DNA of 64,000 nucleotides from an uncultured Bryobacterales bacterium (GTDB taxonomy: Bacteria; Acidobacteriota; Terriglobia; Bryobacterales; UBA6623), in assembly GCA_951813065.1 (NCBI GenBank), contig CATOTH010000002.1, forward strand, positions 620,001 through 684,000. The letters are read 5' to 3'. Made by a program: the position numbers and the translations under genes. Below, one piece after another: positions 48,352-56,634 of this stretch (within the stretch, counting starts at the first letter, position 1; every line of letters begins with the position of its first letter). A model generated the notes under the pieces. It did no database searches, was not told where the DNA came from, and was given only the letters and a program-made list of their open reading frames with translations.

Positions 48352-48525
48352 GACTACTTATCTTCTCGCCTAGCATCCCGCGGATCAAGGCTTGCGCTGG
48401 TTTCCGGCCAGCTTTCGAATGGTTGTTCGTGTCGGGAACCTGTCGCGGGCCGGAAACGGTCCTGACCGGCAATCGGCTGCCTTGCGGACCCAGCCGGGTG
48501 TCGACTTGCCACTCAGAGCAACTTC

Positions 48526-50007
48526 TCAGGCGTCTTCAGTGGGGGTCGGGCCATAGTGTTGAGTGAGCGTGTCGACAGCGTGCCCGGCGAGCGCGATTTG
48601 AATGGCGACGAGAGGATTGTAGCCGAGCGCGGCCATCGACTGCAGGTAGCTGGAGATGCGGGCATAGGCCTCGCCGTAGGCTTGCGTTCGAAAGCAGCCC
48701 GAGACTTTGATCTTCACCTTAGCCATGCGCAGTCCGCGCTCTCCGGCATTGTTGGTGAAACTCACCTTCGGATCGTGTAGGAAGCGCAGCACGGAGGCCT
48801 CGTGCTTGGCGAGCCGCTCGTGCAGGTTGTGGGCATCGGATTTGGCAAGCCGCCCGCGTTGGCCCTTGGTGCGCGGCGGGATCGCGGGCAATTCCTTGGC
48901 ACCTTGGGTCAGGATGGTGCGGTAGCGCTTGCGCAAGGCCTTGCAGGCGGCTGCGCTCAAGACCTTGGCCTGGCTGCGATTGACTTTGTGGCAGGCCTCT
49001 TGCAGCAGGGCTTTCAGCAGGCGCGCCCAGCGGTACTTGTTGGACTCGACAACGAAGGTCAGTTCGCGGACCAAATGCGCATTGCATAGAGCGTGCGTGC
49101 ATTGCTCGTAGCTGAGGTACGAGGCCCAGCAGTCGTGCACCAAGGTGCCGCGAAAGCGGGGGATCAGGCCGATCGCCTCGATCGCTGCCTTGCCGCGCCG
49201 GCGATGCAGGAACTTGACCGTCAGCGACCCATCGGTGAGGATATGCAGCCAATGGTTCTTGCCGTCCACGCGCAGGCCGGTTTCGTCGGCATGCAAGGCC
49301 GGCGAGGCCAGCAGGTGGGCGCTGGCGGCGGCTTCCCAAGCTTGCAGGGACTCATGTAGGCGGCGGATGTAGCCCAGGCAGGTGGCCTCGGACAAGCGCA
49401 GGCCGGAGACCGCCTTGACCAGCTCGACGGTGCGCCGCAGGGAGAGCATATGGGCCACCAACAGGTTGATGATGAAAGCCTGCAAGCCGCTGCCATACTG
49501 CACCGGCCCGGGCATGTTGGCGGGGAAGGCTGCCTTGCTGCGGGCCTGGCAGTCGGGGCATTGCTTGACCTCGGCCTCGACACGCTGCTCGATGACCTGA
49601 AACACGATGTCGTACAGGATGCGGCGTTCCCGGTGCAGCGCAGCGACAGCCGACAGATCGCCGCCACAGCTGTCGCAGGCCTCGACGGTGAGCGTTTCCT
49701 CAAGGGTGACTTTCTGCAGATTGGGGCTGGTCAGCTCGTTGGGCTTGGCTGGCTTGCGGCCCGGCTTGGCGCGCTGCGCGGTGGCGTCCTCCGCGTCCAT
49801 CTGCGAGGGCGGAAGGCTGGAGTTGCGGCTGGTCTTGCGGGTGGTCTTTTCGAGCAAGACCGCCAGCAGCAGGGTCAGCAAGGGCATCAGGACGCGGAAC
49901 ACGGCGTCGGCTTCGGGCGACACTTTGCCGCTCTTGCGCAGATCCTCGATCTGCTCCTTGGCGGCCTGCAGTTCCTCGCGCAGGTACTGGTCGTTGACGG
50001 TCGGCAT
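48526..50007 (-). CDS. tnpC: IS66-family transposase
   Basis: 493-aa DDE transposase. An N-terminal coiled region with LREELQAAKEQIEDL is followed by the Gly/Pro/Lys-rich linker, zinc-finger-like CDSCGG and CPDCQ, the central YGSGLQAFIINLL block, the LHADETGLRV catalytic segment with Asp, and the late AGERGLRMAKVKIKVSG segment (Glu). A C-terminal IS66_C piece ends the protein. The methyltransferase stop TGA and this ATG overlap as TGATG, giving translational coupling. The frame extends to 50181, but that part belongs to the other gene. Confidence 0.92.
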   Translation of the reverse strand: MPTVNDQYLREELQAAKEQIEDLRKSGKVSPEADAVFRVLMPLLTLLLAVLLEKTTRKTSRNSSLPPSQMDAEDATAQRAKPGRKPAKPNELTSPNLQKVTLEETLTVEACDSCGGDLSAVAALHRERRILYDIVFQVIEQRVEAEVKQCPDCQARSKAAFPANMPGPVQYGSGLQAFIINLLVAHMLSLRRTVELVKAVSGLRLSEATCLGYIRRLHESLQAWEAAASAHLLASPALHADETGLRVDGKNHWLHILTDGSLTVKFLHRRRGKAAIEAIGLIPRFRGTLVHDCWASYLSYEQCTHALCNAHLVRELTFVVESNKYRWARLLKALLQEACHKVNRSQAKVLSAAACKALRKRYRTILTQGAKELPAIPPRTKGQRGRLAKSDAHNLHERLAKHEASVLRFLHDPKVSFTNNAGERGLRMAKVKIKVSGCFRTQAYGEAYARISSYLQSMAALGYNPLVAIQIALAGHAVDTLTQHYGPTPTEDA

Positions 50008-50672
50008 CACTCGGCCTCGACCGCCAGCAGGGCGGCCAGCACCGCCAGCCGCTCGCCCGGCGGCATGGCCGCATAGCGCTTGCCCCAGCTGGCGGCCTTG
50101 CGCTGGATGCACTGGCGCTGCGTGAAGTTCTGGCCGGCATAGCGGTGCCAGTGCACGTGGCGCCCCGGCGCGAAGTTGCACCAGACCTTCTCGGTCACCA
50201 CCCCGGCCTGGTTCATCACCTGCAGCGACAGGCTGTGCCAGTCCGGCAGGGCCCGCTCGTAGAGCTCGCAGGGGTAGCCGGAGAGCATCACCGCGCAGGG
50301 CAGGCTCTTGAGCAACGCCAGCAGTGCTTCGTGATCGGCCTGCGTGTAGTCGTAGCGGTAGCGACGCTGCGACTTGCGCGTGCGCTGCAGATAGGGCGGG
50401 TCGGAGTAGACCAGCTCGTCGCCGGCAAACGGGAACTCGGACAGGAAGCGGTGGCAGCAGCCGTGCACCAGTTCCACCTCGTAGGGGCCGCGAAACGCCC
50501 GGATCGAGCGGGCGTTGCGATCGATGCCAATGTTGCGCAGGGCGGGCGGCTTGCGCTGCATGATCGCGCCGCCGCCGAGATGCGTCTCAATATAGGTGGC
50601 ATGCGGCGGCATGGCCGCGATCAGCGCTTGGCACAGACCCGAGGTCGCCTTCGATCCGTACCATGCACCCAT
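50007..50672 (-). CDS. Dam-like N6-adenine DNA methyltransferase, IS passenger
   Basis: 221-aa D12-class enzyme. WYGSKATSGLCQALIAAMP is motif X-like, THLGGGAI is the SAM-binding GGG loop, and the catalytic DPPY is in VYSDPPYLQ. It sits in the same orientation just upstream of the transposase and inside the terminal repeats. It probably methylates the IS or host DNA and might modulate transposition, as Dam does for other elements; the recognition site is unknown. ATG 50672 is preferred over GTG 50684 by the spacing from a GGAG. Confidence 0.88.
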   Translation of the reverse strand: MGAWYGSKATSGLCQALIAAMPPHATYIETHLGGGAIMQRKPPALRNIGIDRNARSIRAFRGPYEVELVHGCCHRFLSEFPFAGDELVYSDPPYLQRTRKSQRRYRYDYTQADHEALLALLKSLPCAVMLSGYPCELYERALPDWHSLSLQVMNQAGVVTEKVWCNFAPGRHVHWHRYAGQNFTQRQCIQRKAASWGKRYAAMPPGERLAVLAALLAVEAE

Positions 50673-50874
50673 CGCCGCGGCCACTCCAGAAGGAGTCCTT
50701 ACTCAGCAGCATAGGCGCTCCCAGCGCGGTTGTCAAGCGGACCATCCGCTGGGTCTGAAATACCGCTGATCGCCGGTCAGGACGGTTCCCGACACGAACC
50801 ACAGTTCGCAACCTGGCCGGACCCAAGCGCAAGCATTGATCCGCGTGCCGTCAGGCGAAAAGACAAGTAATCAA

Positions 50875-50894
50875 GAAGGGGCCTGAGCAGTTAC
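50875..50894. repeat. IS66 right terminal inverted repeat
   Basis: Perfect reverse complement of the left repeat at 48332-48351 (20 of 20). Confidence 0.95.
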
Positions 50895-50902
50895 CTTTGC
50901 TG
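50895..50902. repeat. Target-site duplication, right copy
   Basis: CTTTGCTG, identical to the copy at 48324-48331. Confidence 0.95.
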
Positions 50903-51447
50903 TACGAGTGCGGGTCGTGAAGATTGGCGACTCGCCGCTGGTGCCGGTGTTTGAGGTGCTGGAGCGTCCCAGTGCGTGGGACCGGAAGCTACGCACGGCC
51001 GTTGACAAGGGTGAGAGCGAGCTGACTAGGTTTCGTCGTGAGTTTTGGAACCACTACGCAAACCAATACCCAAATGATGGTGTGCCGGTTGGATACGGGG
51101 CAAGTTCGTGGTGGCTATGGATCGAATCGGCGGCACTGAACCTGTCGATTTATGTCGCGCAGAATGAGGGAGGCGTGTCGGTGCGAGGTAGGAGTGGCGA
51201 GTTGGCAGAAGAGGTCGGAGAACGGATTCAAGGTTGGCGGCAAGGCCTGCACGATGAACTTGGGATCGACATTGGCGAAGGAACTTCATGGGGCAGCTAC
51301 GCCAATAACCATTATCCCGCCGATACGAGAGATCGAGGCAATTGGCCCGCCATGGCCGACTGGCTCCATAACAAGATCGCGGACTATCGCCGTGTTCTGG
51401 AGAAGCCTCCCACGTCGTCAGCATCGAATGATACGTCAGACGAATAG
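50903..51447 (+). pseudogene. DUF4268-family protein, 3' fragment (continuation of the gene interrupted by IS66)
   Basis: Continues in frame with the 5' fragment: joining at one copy of CTTTGCTG gives AFFAVRVRVVKIGDSP. VVKIGDSPLVPVFEVLERP, FWNHYANQYPNDG and SSWWLWIESAALNLSIYVAQ make up a DUF4268-like C-terminal domain. It ends at TAG 51445-51447. A frame can be read from a GTG at 50908, but no sensible start site supports independent expression. The complete gene would encode about 309 residues apart from the TGA noted upstream. Confidence 0.9.
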
Positions 51448-51671
51448 CGGCGACGGGTGTTGCTAAGTGGGTTACATGTTGGCGTAGCGGGCGATCAACG
51501 GACCCGGCTTGACCAGCCACGCACACCGGTCGGTCGCGTTGAGAGCGACTCCAACCCTCACGTGGCCCCAGCGGCCAGAGCCCCTGGAAGGGGTGCCAAC
51601 AGACAGAGTCAGCCTTGTCGCGATTCTGCAGGTTCGAATGGGCTGGGCGGAACGGTAAGCTGGATAGGCTG

Positions 51672-52385
51672 ATGGCGGTGCGCCGCGTGTTCGTGGATTC
51701 GATCGAGGACGATGCTGCCTTCGTGCGCGGAGACTCCGCTCGCCACCTCGCCAGCGCAGCCCGGTTGCACCGAGGCGAGCGGGTCGAGGTCTCGGACCAG
51801 GTTCGGGCCTACCTGGCGGTGACCGAGTCATGCTCGCCGGACGAGGTCCGGTTTCGAATCGAGCAGCTCCTGCCGGACCCGGAGCCCGTTCCGCGCCTCG
51901 ACGCGGCGCTTGCCATCATCAGGTTCCCCCGCTTCGAGTGGGCGATCGAGAAACTGACGGAACTCGGCGTCCATTCCATCATCCCTGTCATTGCCGCGCG
52001 CAGCGACGTCAAGCTCGTCTCCACCGCGTCCAAGAGAGCCGTTCGCTGGCGGCGAATAGCGTTTGAGGCAGCACAGCAATCGCGGCGCATCGCCGCGCCG
52101 ACCGTCGCGGTGCCGACCAGTTTCGAACAGGCGGTCCGCGACTGCCCAGCCGGAACCGGGCTACTGGTTCATCCGGGTGGGTTGCCTGTCGCGGAGGCGG
52201 GTCGCGGAGCGTCTGTATTCCTGGTGGGCCCCGAAGGAGGCTGGACCGACGAGGAGGCTGGCATGGCCAGCGGGGCCGGACTCAGGTCGGCGGATCTTGG
52301 CGGGACCATCCTCCGCTCCGAAACAGCGGCCGTGGCGACCGCCGCTGTCGTGTCGGCGATTCGTGCCGGGGAGACGGCGGCATGA
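51672..52385 (+). CDS. rsmE: 16S rRNA (uracil1498-N3)-methyltransferase
   Basis: 237-aa SPOUT methyltransferase acting on the 30S subunit. MAVRRVFVDSIED gives the PUA-like N-terminus; the SPOUT knot follows with VFLVGPEGGWTDEE and LGGTILRSETAAVATAAVV. The ATG at 51672 fits the family start; the frame opens 57 bases earlier. It overlaps DUF4202 by four bases (ATGA). Confidence 0.9.
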   Translation: MAVRRVFVDSIEDDAAFVRGDSARHLASAARLHRGERVEVSDQVRAYLAVTESCSPDEVRFRIEQLLPDPEPVPRLDAALAIIRFPRFEWAIEKLTELGVHSIIPVIAARSDVKLVSTASKRAVRWRRIAFEAAQQSRRIAAPTVAVPTSFEQAVRDCPAGTGLLVHPGGLPVAEAGRGASVFLVGPEGGWTDEEAGMASGAGLRSADLGGTILRSETAAVATAAVVSAIRAGETAA

Positions 52386-52996
52386 CCGAGTCCGAATCAG
52401 CTCGCCTGTGCGCCTGCATCGCGCGATTCGACGAGGCGAACGCCGAGGATCCTAATCTTGAGCCAGACGGCTCTCCGAAGGAGCTCGTGTACGCCAGACG
52501 AATGTCCGAATGGTTGGGCCGGCTGGACCCGGAGGCACCTGTCGAGGTGCGTCTGGCGGTTCGTGCCCAGCATATCCGACGCTGGGAAATACCGCGGGCT
52601 TCCTATCCCAAGGGAAGAACCGCCTATCTCGAGTGGCGGCGGGACTTGGGCCGGTTCCATGCCGAGATTGCAGGTACGATCATGCGCGAGTGCGGCTATG
52701 ACGAGCAAACCGTGGCCAGGGTTCAGGCAGTGATCCGCAAGGAGCGCTTCAAGGTGGACCCTTGGGCGCAGCGGCTCGAGGATGTGGCGTGCCTGGTCTT
52801 CCTGGAGCACTATCTTGAAGGGTTTGCCGAGACGCAGGACCGCGGAAGCATGGTCAACATCCTCCGCCGCACTTGGAAGAGAATGTCCAAGGCAGGTCGG
52901 CAGGCGGCGCTCACGATTGACTACTCGCCTCGATGCGCGGCGTTGATCCGATCCGCCCTGGAGCCCTCCGACGAAGCCAGCGTGGCCGGAGCCTAG
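52382..52996 (+). CDS. DUF4202 protein
   Basis: 204-aa protein. ACIARFDEANAEDPNLE (about 12-28), PKELVYARRMSEWL, the QHIRRWEIPRASYPKGRTAY stretch (about 63-82) and RRDLGRFHAEIAGTIM are typical of this uncharacterised family. It follows rsmE by a four-base overlap. Function is unknown; the family is widely linked to DNA or RNA context, but nothing in the sequence shows what it does. Confidence 0.85.
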   Translation: MTESESARLCACIARFDEANAEDPNLEPDGSPKELVYARRMSEWLGRLDPEAPVEVRLAVRAQHIRRWEIPRASYPKGRTAYLEWRRDLGRFHAEIAGTIMRECGYDEQTVARVQAVIRKERFKVDPWAQRLEDVACLVFLEHYLEGFAETQDRGSMVNILRRTWKRMSKAGRQAALTIDYSPRCAALIRSALEPSDEASVAGA

Positions 52997-53082
52997 CGGG
53001 AACTTCGCGGATGACGCCCGACCCGGCCGCCGCAGTGGGGTATCCTAATCGTCTTTCGACGGCCAGCAGCGCTGGCCGGCTC

Positions 53083-53541
53083 ATGCTTCCATCTCTGCTC
53101 ACCCTGTTGGCTGTCGCCGCTGCCGCGCAACAGCCGGTCGGCTTCTCGCACAAGGCGCACATCGAGAAGGCCAGCATGCAGTGCGTCGACTGCCACGAGG
53201 GAGCGGTCTCGCGCGATGCGGCCGTGATCCCGTCGATCCGCAAGTGCATGCTCTGCCATCAGTTCATTGGAAAGGACTTGCCCGAAGTCGTCCGCTTGAC
53301 GGAGTACTGGGAGCGGAAACACGAGGTGCCGTGGGTGCGGGTCTACGGGTTCGAGGAAAAGGCAGCGGTGCAGTTTCGGCACGCGCCGCACGCCCGCGCC
53401 GAAATCGCTTGCTCGCAGTGTCACGGCGACGTGGCCTCCATGACGGTCGCGGTCGAAGCGGTGCGCCACACGATGGGTACCTGCGTGACTTGCCACCGCC
53501 AGAAAGGCGCCACTGATGACTGCCTTGCGTGCCATTTCTGA
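53083..53541 (+). CDS. Pentaheme cytochrome c (ActA-like)
   Basis: 152-aa exported cytochrome. A signal peptide (MLPSLLTLLAVAAAAQ) precedes five CxxCH heme sites at Cys34, Cys55, Cys110, Cys134 and Cys147; candidate distal His ligands are in FSHKAH and RHAPH. It resembles the pentaheme subunit of alternative complex III and other class III cytochromes. It heads a same-strand cluster. ATG 53083 was chosen for its signal peptide. Confidence 0.87.
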   Translation: MLPSLLTLLAVAAAAQQPVGFSHKAHIEKASMQCVDCHEGAVSRDAAVIPSIRKCMLCHQFIGKDLPEVVRLTEYWERKHEVPWVRVYGFEEKAAVQFRHAPHARAEIACSQCHGDVASMTVAVEAVRHTMGTCVTCHRQKGATDDCLACHF

Positions 53542-53624
53542 GGGGTATCTGTAGGTCCCACAGTGAACACTCGAAGCACAGAGCAGGATGCGATTCCAGC
53601 GGTTCGGCCAGAGGTGCCCTGAGC

Positions 53625-55787
53625 ATGGATCGTCGCAATTTCTTCAAGCTCGTGGGCACCGCTTCCGGCGGCGTAGTGTCCGGCGCATGCGGCAAGCAGG
53701 CCGAGGAGATTATCCCGCTGCTGGTTCCGGAAGACGAAATTGTCCCGGGAGTCGAGGAGTGGCACGCGAGCGTCTGCCAGGAGTGCGGAGCCGCGTGCGG
53801 CACGATTGCCAGGGTGATGGCTTCCGAGCGGGAGATTCAGGTTGACGGAGAGCGGTTTCGACAGAGGATTGCGGCGATCAAGAAGATCGAAGGGAATCCG
53901 GAAGATCCGGTTAGCGGCGGGCGGCTGTGCGCCCGCGGGCACTCCGCGCTGCAGTCGTTGTACAACCCAGACCGCTTGACGCAGCCGCTCAAGCGTGCTG
54001 GCGAGCGGGGGTCAGGGAGGTTCGAACCTGTTCCCTGGGAGGCTGCGCTGGAAGAGGCCAGCGATGCGCTTGCCCGCGCTGTTTCCGCCGATCCGGGCAG
54101 GATACTCTTCCTGACACCGCCGCGCGCCGGTTCGAGGGCGGTGAACATCGCGCGCTTTCTGGAGTCCGTCGGCGCCCCGTCGGCCCGGTCCATTGGCTTC
54201 GGTGACTTCGCTGCCGAAATCGAGGGCGCTAGGCGCGCCTTCGGATGGGAGGGCGTTCCCCTCTACGAAATTCAGGATGCCACGATGGTTCTGTCGATCG
54301 GTGCCGATTTCCTTGGGGGATGGGTTTCCCCTGTGATGTACTCGCGTCGCTACGGGCACATGCGGCAGGGCCGGCGTGAACTCCGAGGGCGCCTCGTCCA
54401 CGCGGAATCGCGGTTCTCCCTGACTGCCTGGAACGCCGATCGATGGCTTCCGGTGCTGCCTGGCGGAGAACTGGCTCTCGCGCTCGGCATCGGCCGGGCG
54501 CTGGTGGTCGACGAACTCGTGTCGAATCTGGACGGCGTGTCGCCAACCGTCGTCTCGGCGTTCACCGATGCAGACCCGATTTGGATAGAGGCTGTCTCGG
54601 GAATCCCTGCCGATGCGATGCGCGAAGTGGCGGCTGATCTCGCCGCCGCATCCAGGCCGCTTGTCGTGTCGGGAGCGTCGATCGTGCGACCGAACTCGGC
54701 TGATGCTGTCACAGCCGCCAACGCGTTGAACTTGCTGCTCGGACGAGTCGGCGAGGTCGGCGGGCCAATGCCTGCTTCGGATTCGGCCACGGCTCGCGAG
54801 AGCACGAGGCCCGTGTCTGGAGACTGGGTCCAGCGGCTGGCCGAGGCGCAGTTGGTCTTCCTGGACGGAGTCAATCCGGCCTACGTCGCCCCGCATAGTG
54901 CGTCCGTCTTGGCAGCTGCCGAAACGGTCATCAGTTTTTCGGGCTTCCTGGATGACTCTTCGGTGCTGGCCGACCTGATCCTGCCGGATCACGACGCGTT
55001 AGAACGATCCATCCTGGCCGTCCCTGACGCTTCGCCCCTGCCGTCGGTCGCAGCCGCCGCGGCATTCGTCGCGCCTCTGCACGAGTCCCGCCCGACGGAA
55101 GCCGTGCTGGTCGCCCTGGCCGGAGCTGTCGGCAAGCCCTATGAGGAATTCAGCGTCAAATCGGGTCTGGCGCAACTGCACGCCACGTTGGAGCCGACCG
55201 CGTCCGATACGGATTCGGGGGCCTTTGTCGCCGGGAGCCTCCGTCGAGGCGGGTGGCAAGGGGAACGCTCGGGGCGTGCTCCGGAACCGGTGCCGCGACT
55301 GGACGGGTTTGAGACGGATGCCGGTACGGAAGGTTTGGTGTTCCAGGTCTATCCGTCCTCGCAGTTCGCCGACGGTAGCGGCGCGAACCGCCCTTGGCTG
55401 CAGGAACTGCCGGACCCCACTTCAAGTGCGATGTGGGGAATGCCGGCGGAATTGGACCCGGGAACGGCTCAAGAATTGGGTGTTGGAAACGGAGACATGG
55501 TGCGAGTCGAATCCGTCCACGGTTCGCTCGAGGCTCCCGCGTACGTCAATCCGGCGGCCATCCCGGGTGTTGTCTCGATGGCGCTAGGTCCTGGGCAGAG
55601 GCACTACGGGCGCTACGCGTCGGGCCGTGGTTCGAATCCGATGACCGTCGTCGGCGACCTTCGGGATCGGACGACCGGCGCCGCCGCGCTCGGGCCGGTC
55701 GTCGTACGCATTGAGAAGACAAGCGGAGAGGGACGGCTGATTCAGTTCTCCAGACAGGATCGCGACGTCCCCCCGCACAGGGTGTGA
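53625..55787 (+). CDS. Molybdopterin oxidoreductase-like subunit (ActB1-like)
   Basis: A 720-aa Tat-exported MopB-fold protein. MDRRNFFKLVG is a twin-arginine leader and Cys22 is near a lipobox-like site. A [4Fe-4S] motif Cys51-x2-Cys54-x3-Cys58...Cys102 (LCARGHSALQSLYNPDR) is retained. MopB and dinucleotide-binding domains follow, with NGDMVRVES near the end. It is a separate polypeptide from the ferredoxin subunit, whereas many ACIII have the two fused. The start has a GAGGTG ribosome site. I could not decide from sequence whether a molybdopterin ligand is present. Confidence 0.83.
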   Translation: MDRRNFFKLVGTASGGVVSGACGKQAEEIIPLLVPEDEIVPGVEEWHASVCQECGAACGTIARVMASEREIQVDGERFRQRIAAIKKIEGNPEDPVSGGRLCARGHSALQSLYNPDRLTQPLKRAGERGSGRFEPVPWEAALEEASDALARAVSADPGRILFLTPPRAGSRAVNIARFLESVGAPSARSIGFGDFAAEIEGARRAFGWEGVPLYEIQDATMVLSIGADFLGGWVSPVMYSRRYGHMRQGRRELRGRLVHAESRFSLTAWNADRWLPVLPGGELALALGIGRALVVDELVSNLDGVSPTVVSAFTDADPIWIEAVSGIPADAMREVAADLAAASRPLVVSGASIVRPNSADAVTAANALNLLLGRVGEVGGPMPASDSATARESTRPVSGDWVQRLAEAQLVFLDGVNPAYVAPHSASVLAAAETVISFSGFLDDSSVLADLILPDHDALERSILAVPDASPLPSVAAAAAFVAPLHESRPTEAVLVALAGAVGKPYEEFSVKSGLAQLHATLEPTASDTDSGAFVAGSLRRGGWQGERSGRAPEPVPRLDGFETDAGTEGLVFQVYPSSQFADGSGANRPWLQELPDPTSSAMWGMPAELDPGTAQELGVGNGDMVRVESVHGSLEAPAYVNPAAIPGVVSMALGPGQRHYGRYASGRGSNPMTVVGDLRDRTTGAAALGPVVVRIEKTSGEGRLIQFSRQDRDVPPHRV

Positions 55788-55801
55788 CAGGAGGAGGTCC
55801 A

Positions 55802-56530
55802 ATGGCCGACACTACCGCCAGCCAGGTCGAAGGAGACGCCCAGTCCGTGCCGCAGTGGGCGATGGCGATAGATCTGGATCGCTGCACGGGCTGCGAGGCT
55901 TGCGTGCTGGCCTGCTCGTCCGAGAACAATATCCCGACCGCCGGGCCGGATCAAGCGGCCAAGGGACGGTCCAAGCAGTGGATTCGCATCGACCGCTACT
56001 ACGAAGGGGAATTCCCCGATATCAAGGTCAAGTACCGCCCGGTTCTCTGCCAGCAGTGCGACGAGGCACCTTGCGAGCCCGTTTGCCCGGTGTTCGCGAC
56101 CTACCAGAACGCCGAGGGGCTGAATGTCCAGATATACAACCGCTGTATCGGAACGCGCTATTGCGCCAACAACTGCCCGTACACCGTCCGATTCTTCAAC
56201 TGGTTCACCCCCGAGTGGGATGATCCGCTGGAATTGCAGCTCAACCCGGATGTGTCCATCCGCCCGGCCGGCGTTGTGGAGAAGTGCACTTTCTGCGCCC
56301 ACAGAATCAAACGTGCCAAGCTCGACGCCGAAGCGGAGGACCGGGAGCTGGCTGACGGGGACGTGCAACCGGCTTGCGTTCAATCGTGTCCAGCCGAGGC
56401 AATGGTCTTCGGCGACAAGAGCGACCCGGACAGCCGGGTGTCGAAGATGATTGCGAGCGGCCGTTCGGAACAGCTGCTGTCGGAGCTTGGAACGAAGCCT
56501 CGCGTGTTCTACCTGTCGAAGGCCGACTAG
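55802..56530 (+). CDS. Four-cluster ferredoxin subunit (ActB2-like)
   Basis: 242-aa Fe-S protein with cysteine groups C28/C31/C34/C38, C83/C86/C91/C95, C115/C121/C125 and C162/C165/C192/C196; the third group (CIGTRYCANNCPY) is of the ACIII/NrfC kind. It passes electrons between the MopB-like and the membrane subunit. ATG 55802 is set by GGAGGAGG seven bases upstream; a GTG at 55784 would overlap the previous stop but has no ribosome site. Confidence 0.88.
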   Translation: MADTTASQVEGDAQSVPQWAMAIDLDRCTGCEACVLACSSENNIPTAGPDQAAKGRSKQWIRIDRYYEGEFPDIKVKYRPVLCQQCDEAPCEPVCPVFATYQNAEGLNVQIYNRCIGTRYCANNCPYTVRFFNWFTPEWDDPLELQLNPDVSIRPAGVVEKCTFCAHRIKRAKLDAEAEDRELADGDVQPACVQSCPAEAMVFGDKSDPDSRVSKMIASGRSEQLLSELGTKPRVFYLSKAD

Positions 56531-56634
56531 CCGCTTGCTGTGACCAACGGACGAAAACGGATCGCAGGGGACCGGACGCGAGGCCCGCTCTTCCCGGCCA
56601 GCATCACGGTTCCGCCAGGGCAACCGAGGAATCG

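Larger units (their letters stand above)
48332..50894 (-). mobile_element. IS66-family insertion sequence with methyltransferase passenger
   Basis: A 2563-bp element bounded by perfect 20-bp terminal inverted repeats beginning GTAA and flanked by an 8-bp duplication. It carries two genes read on the minus strand: an adenine methyltransferase and then the IS66 transposase, overlapping by one base (TGATG). Beyond the 20-bp TIR the two ends stay alignable for roughly 110 bases with mismatches. The usual IS66 accessory genes tnpA and tnpB are absent, as in the ISBst12-like subgroup. Both genes look intact, so the element may be recently active. Confidence 0.95.
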
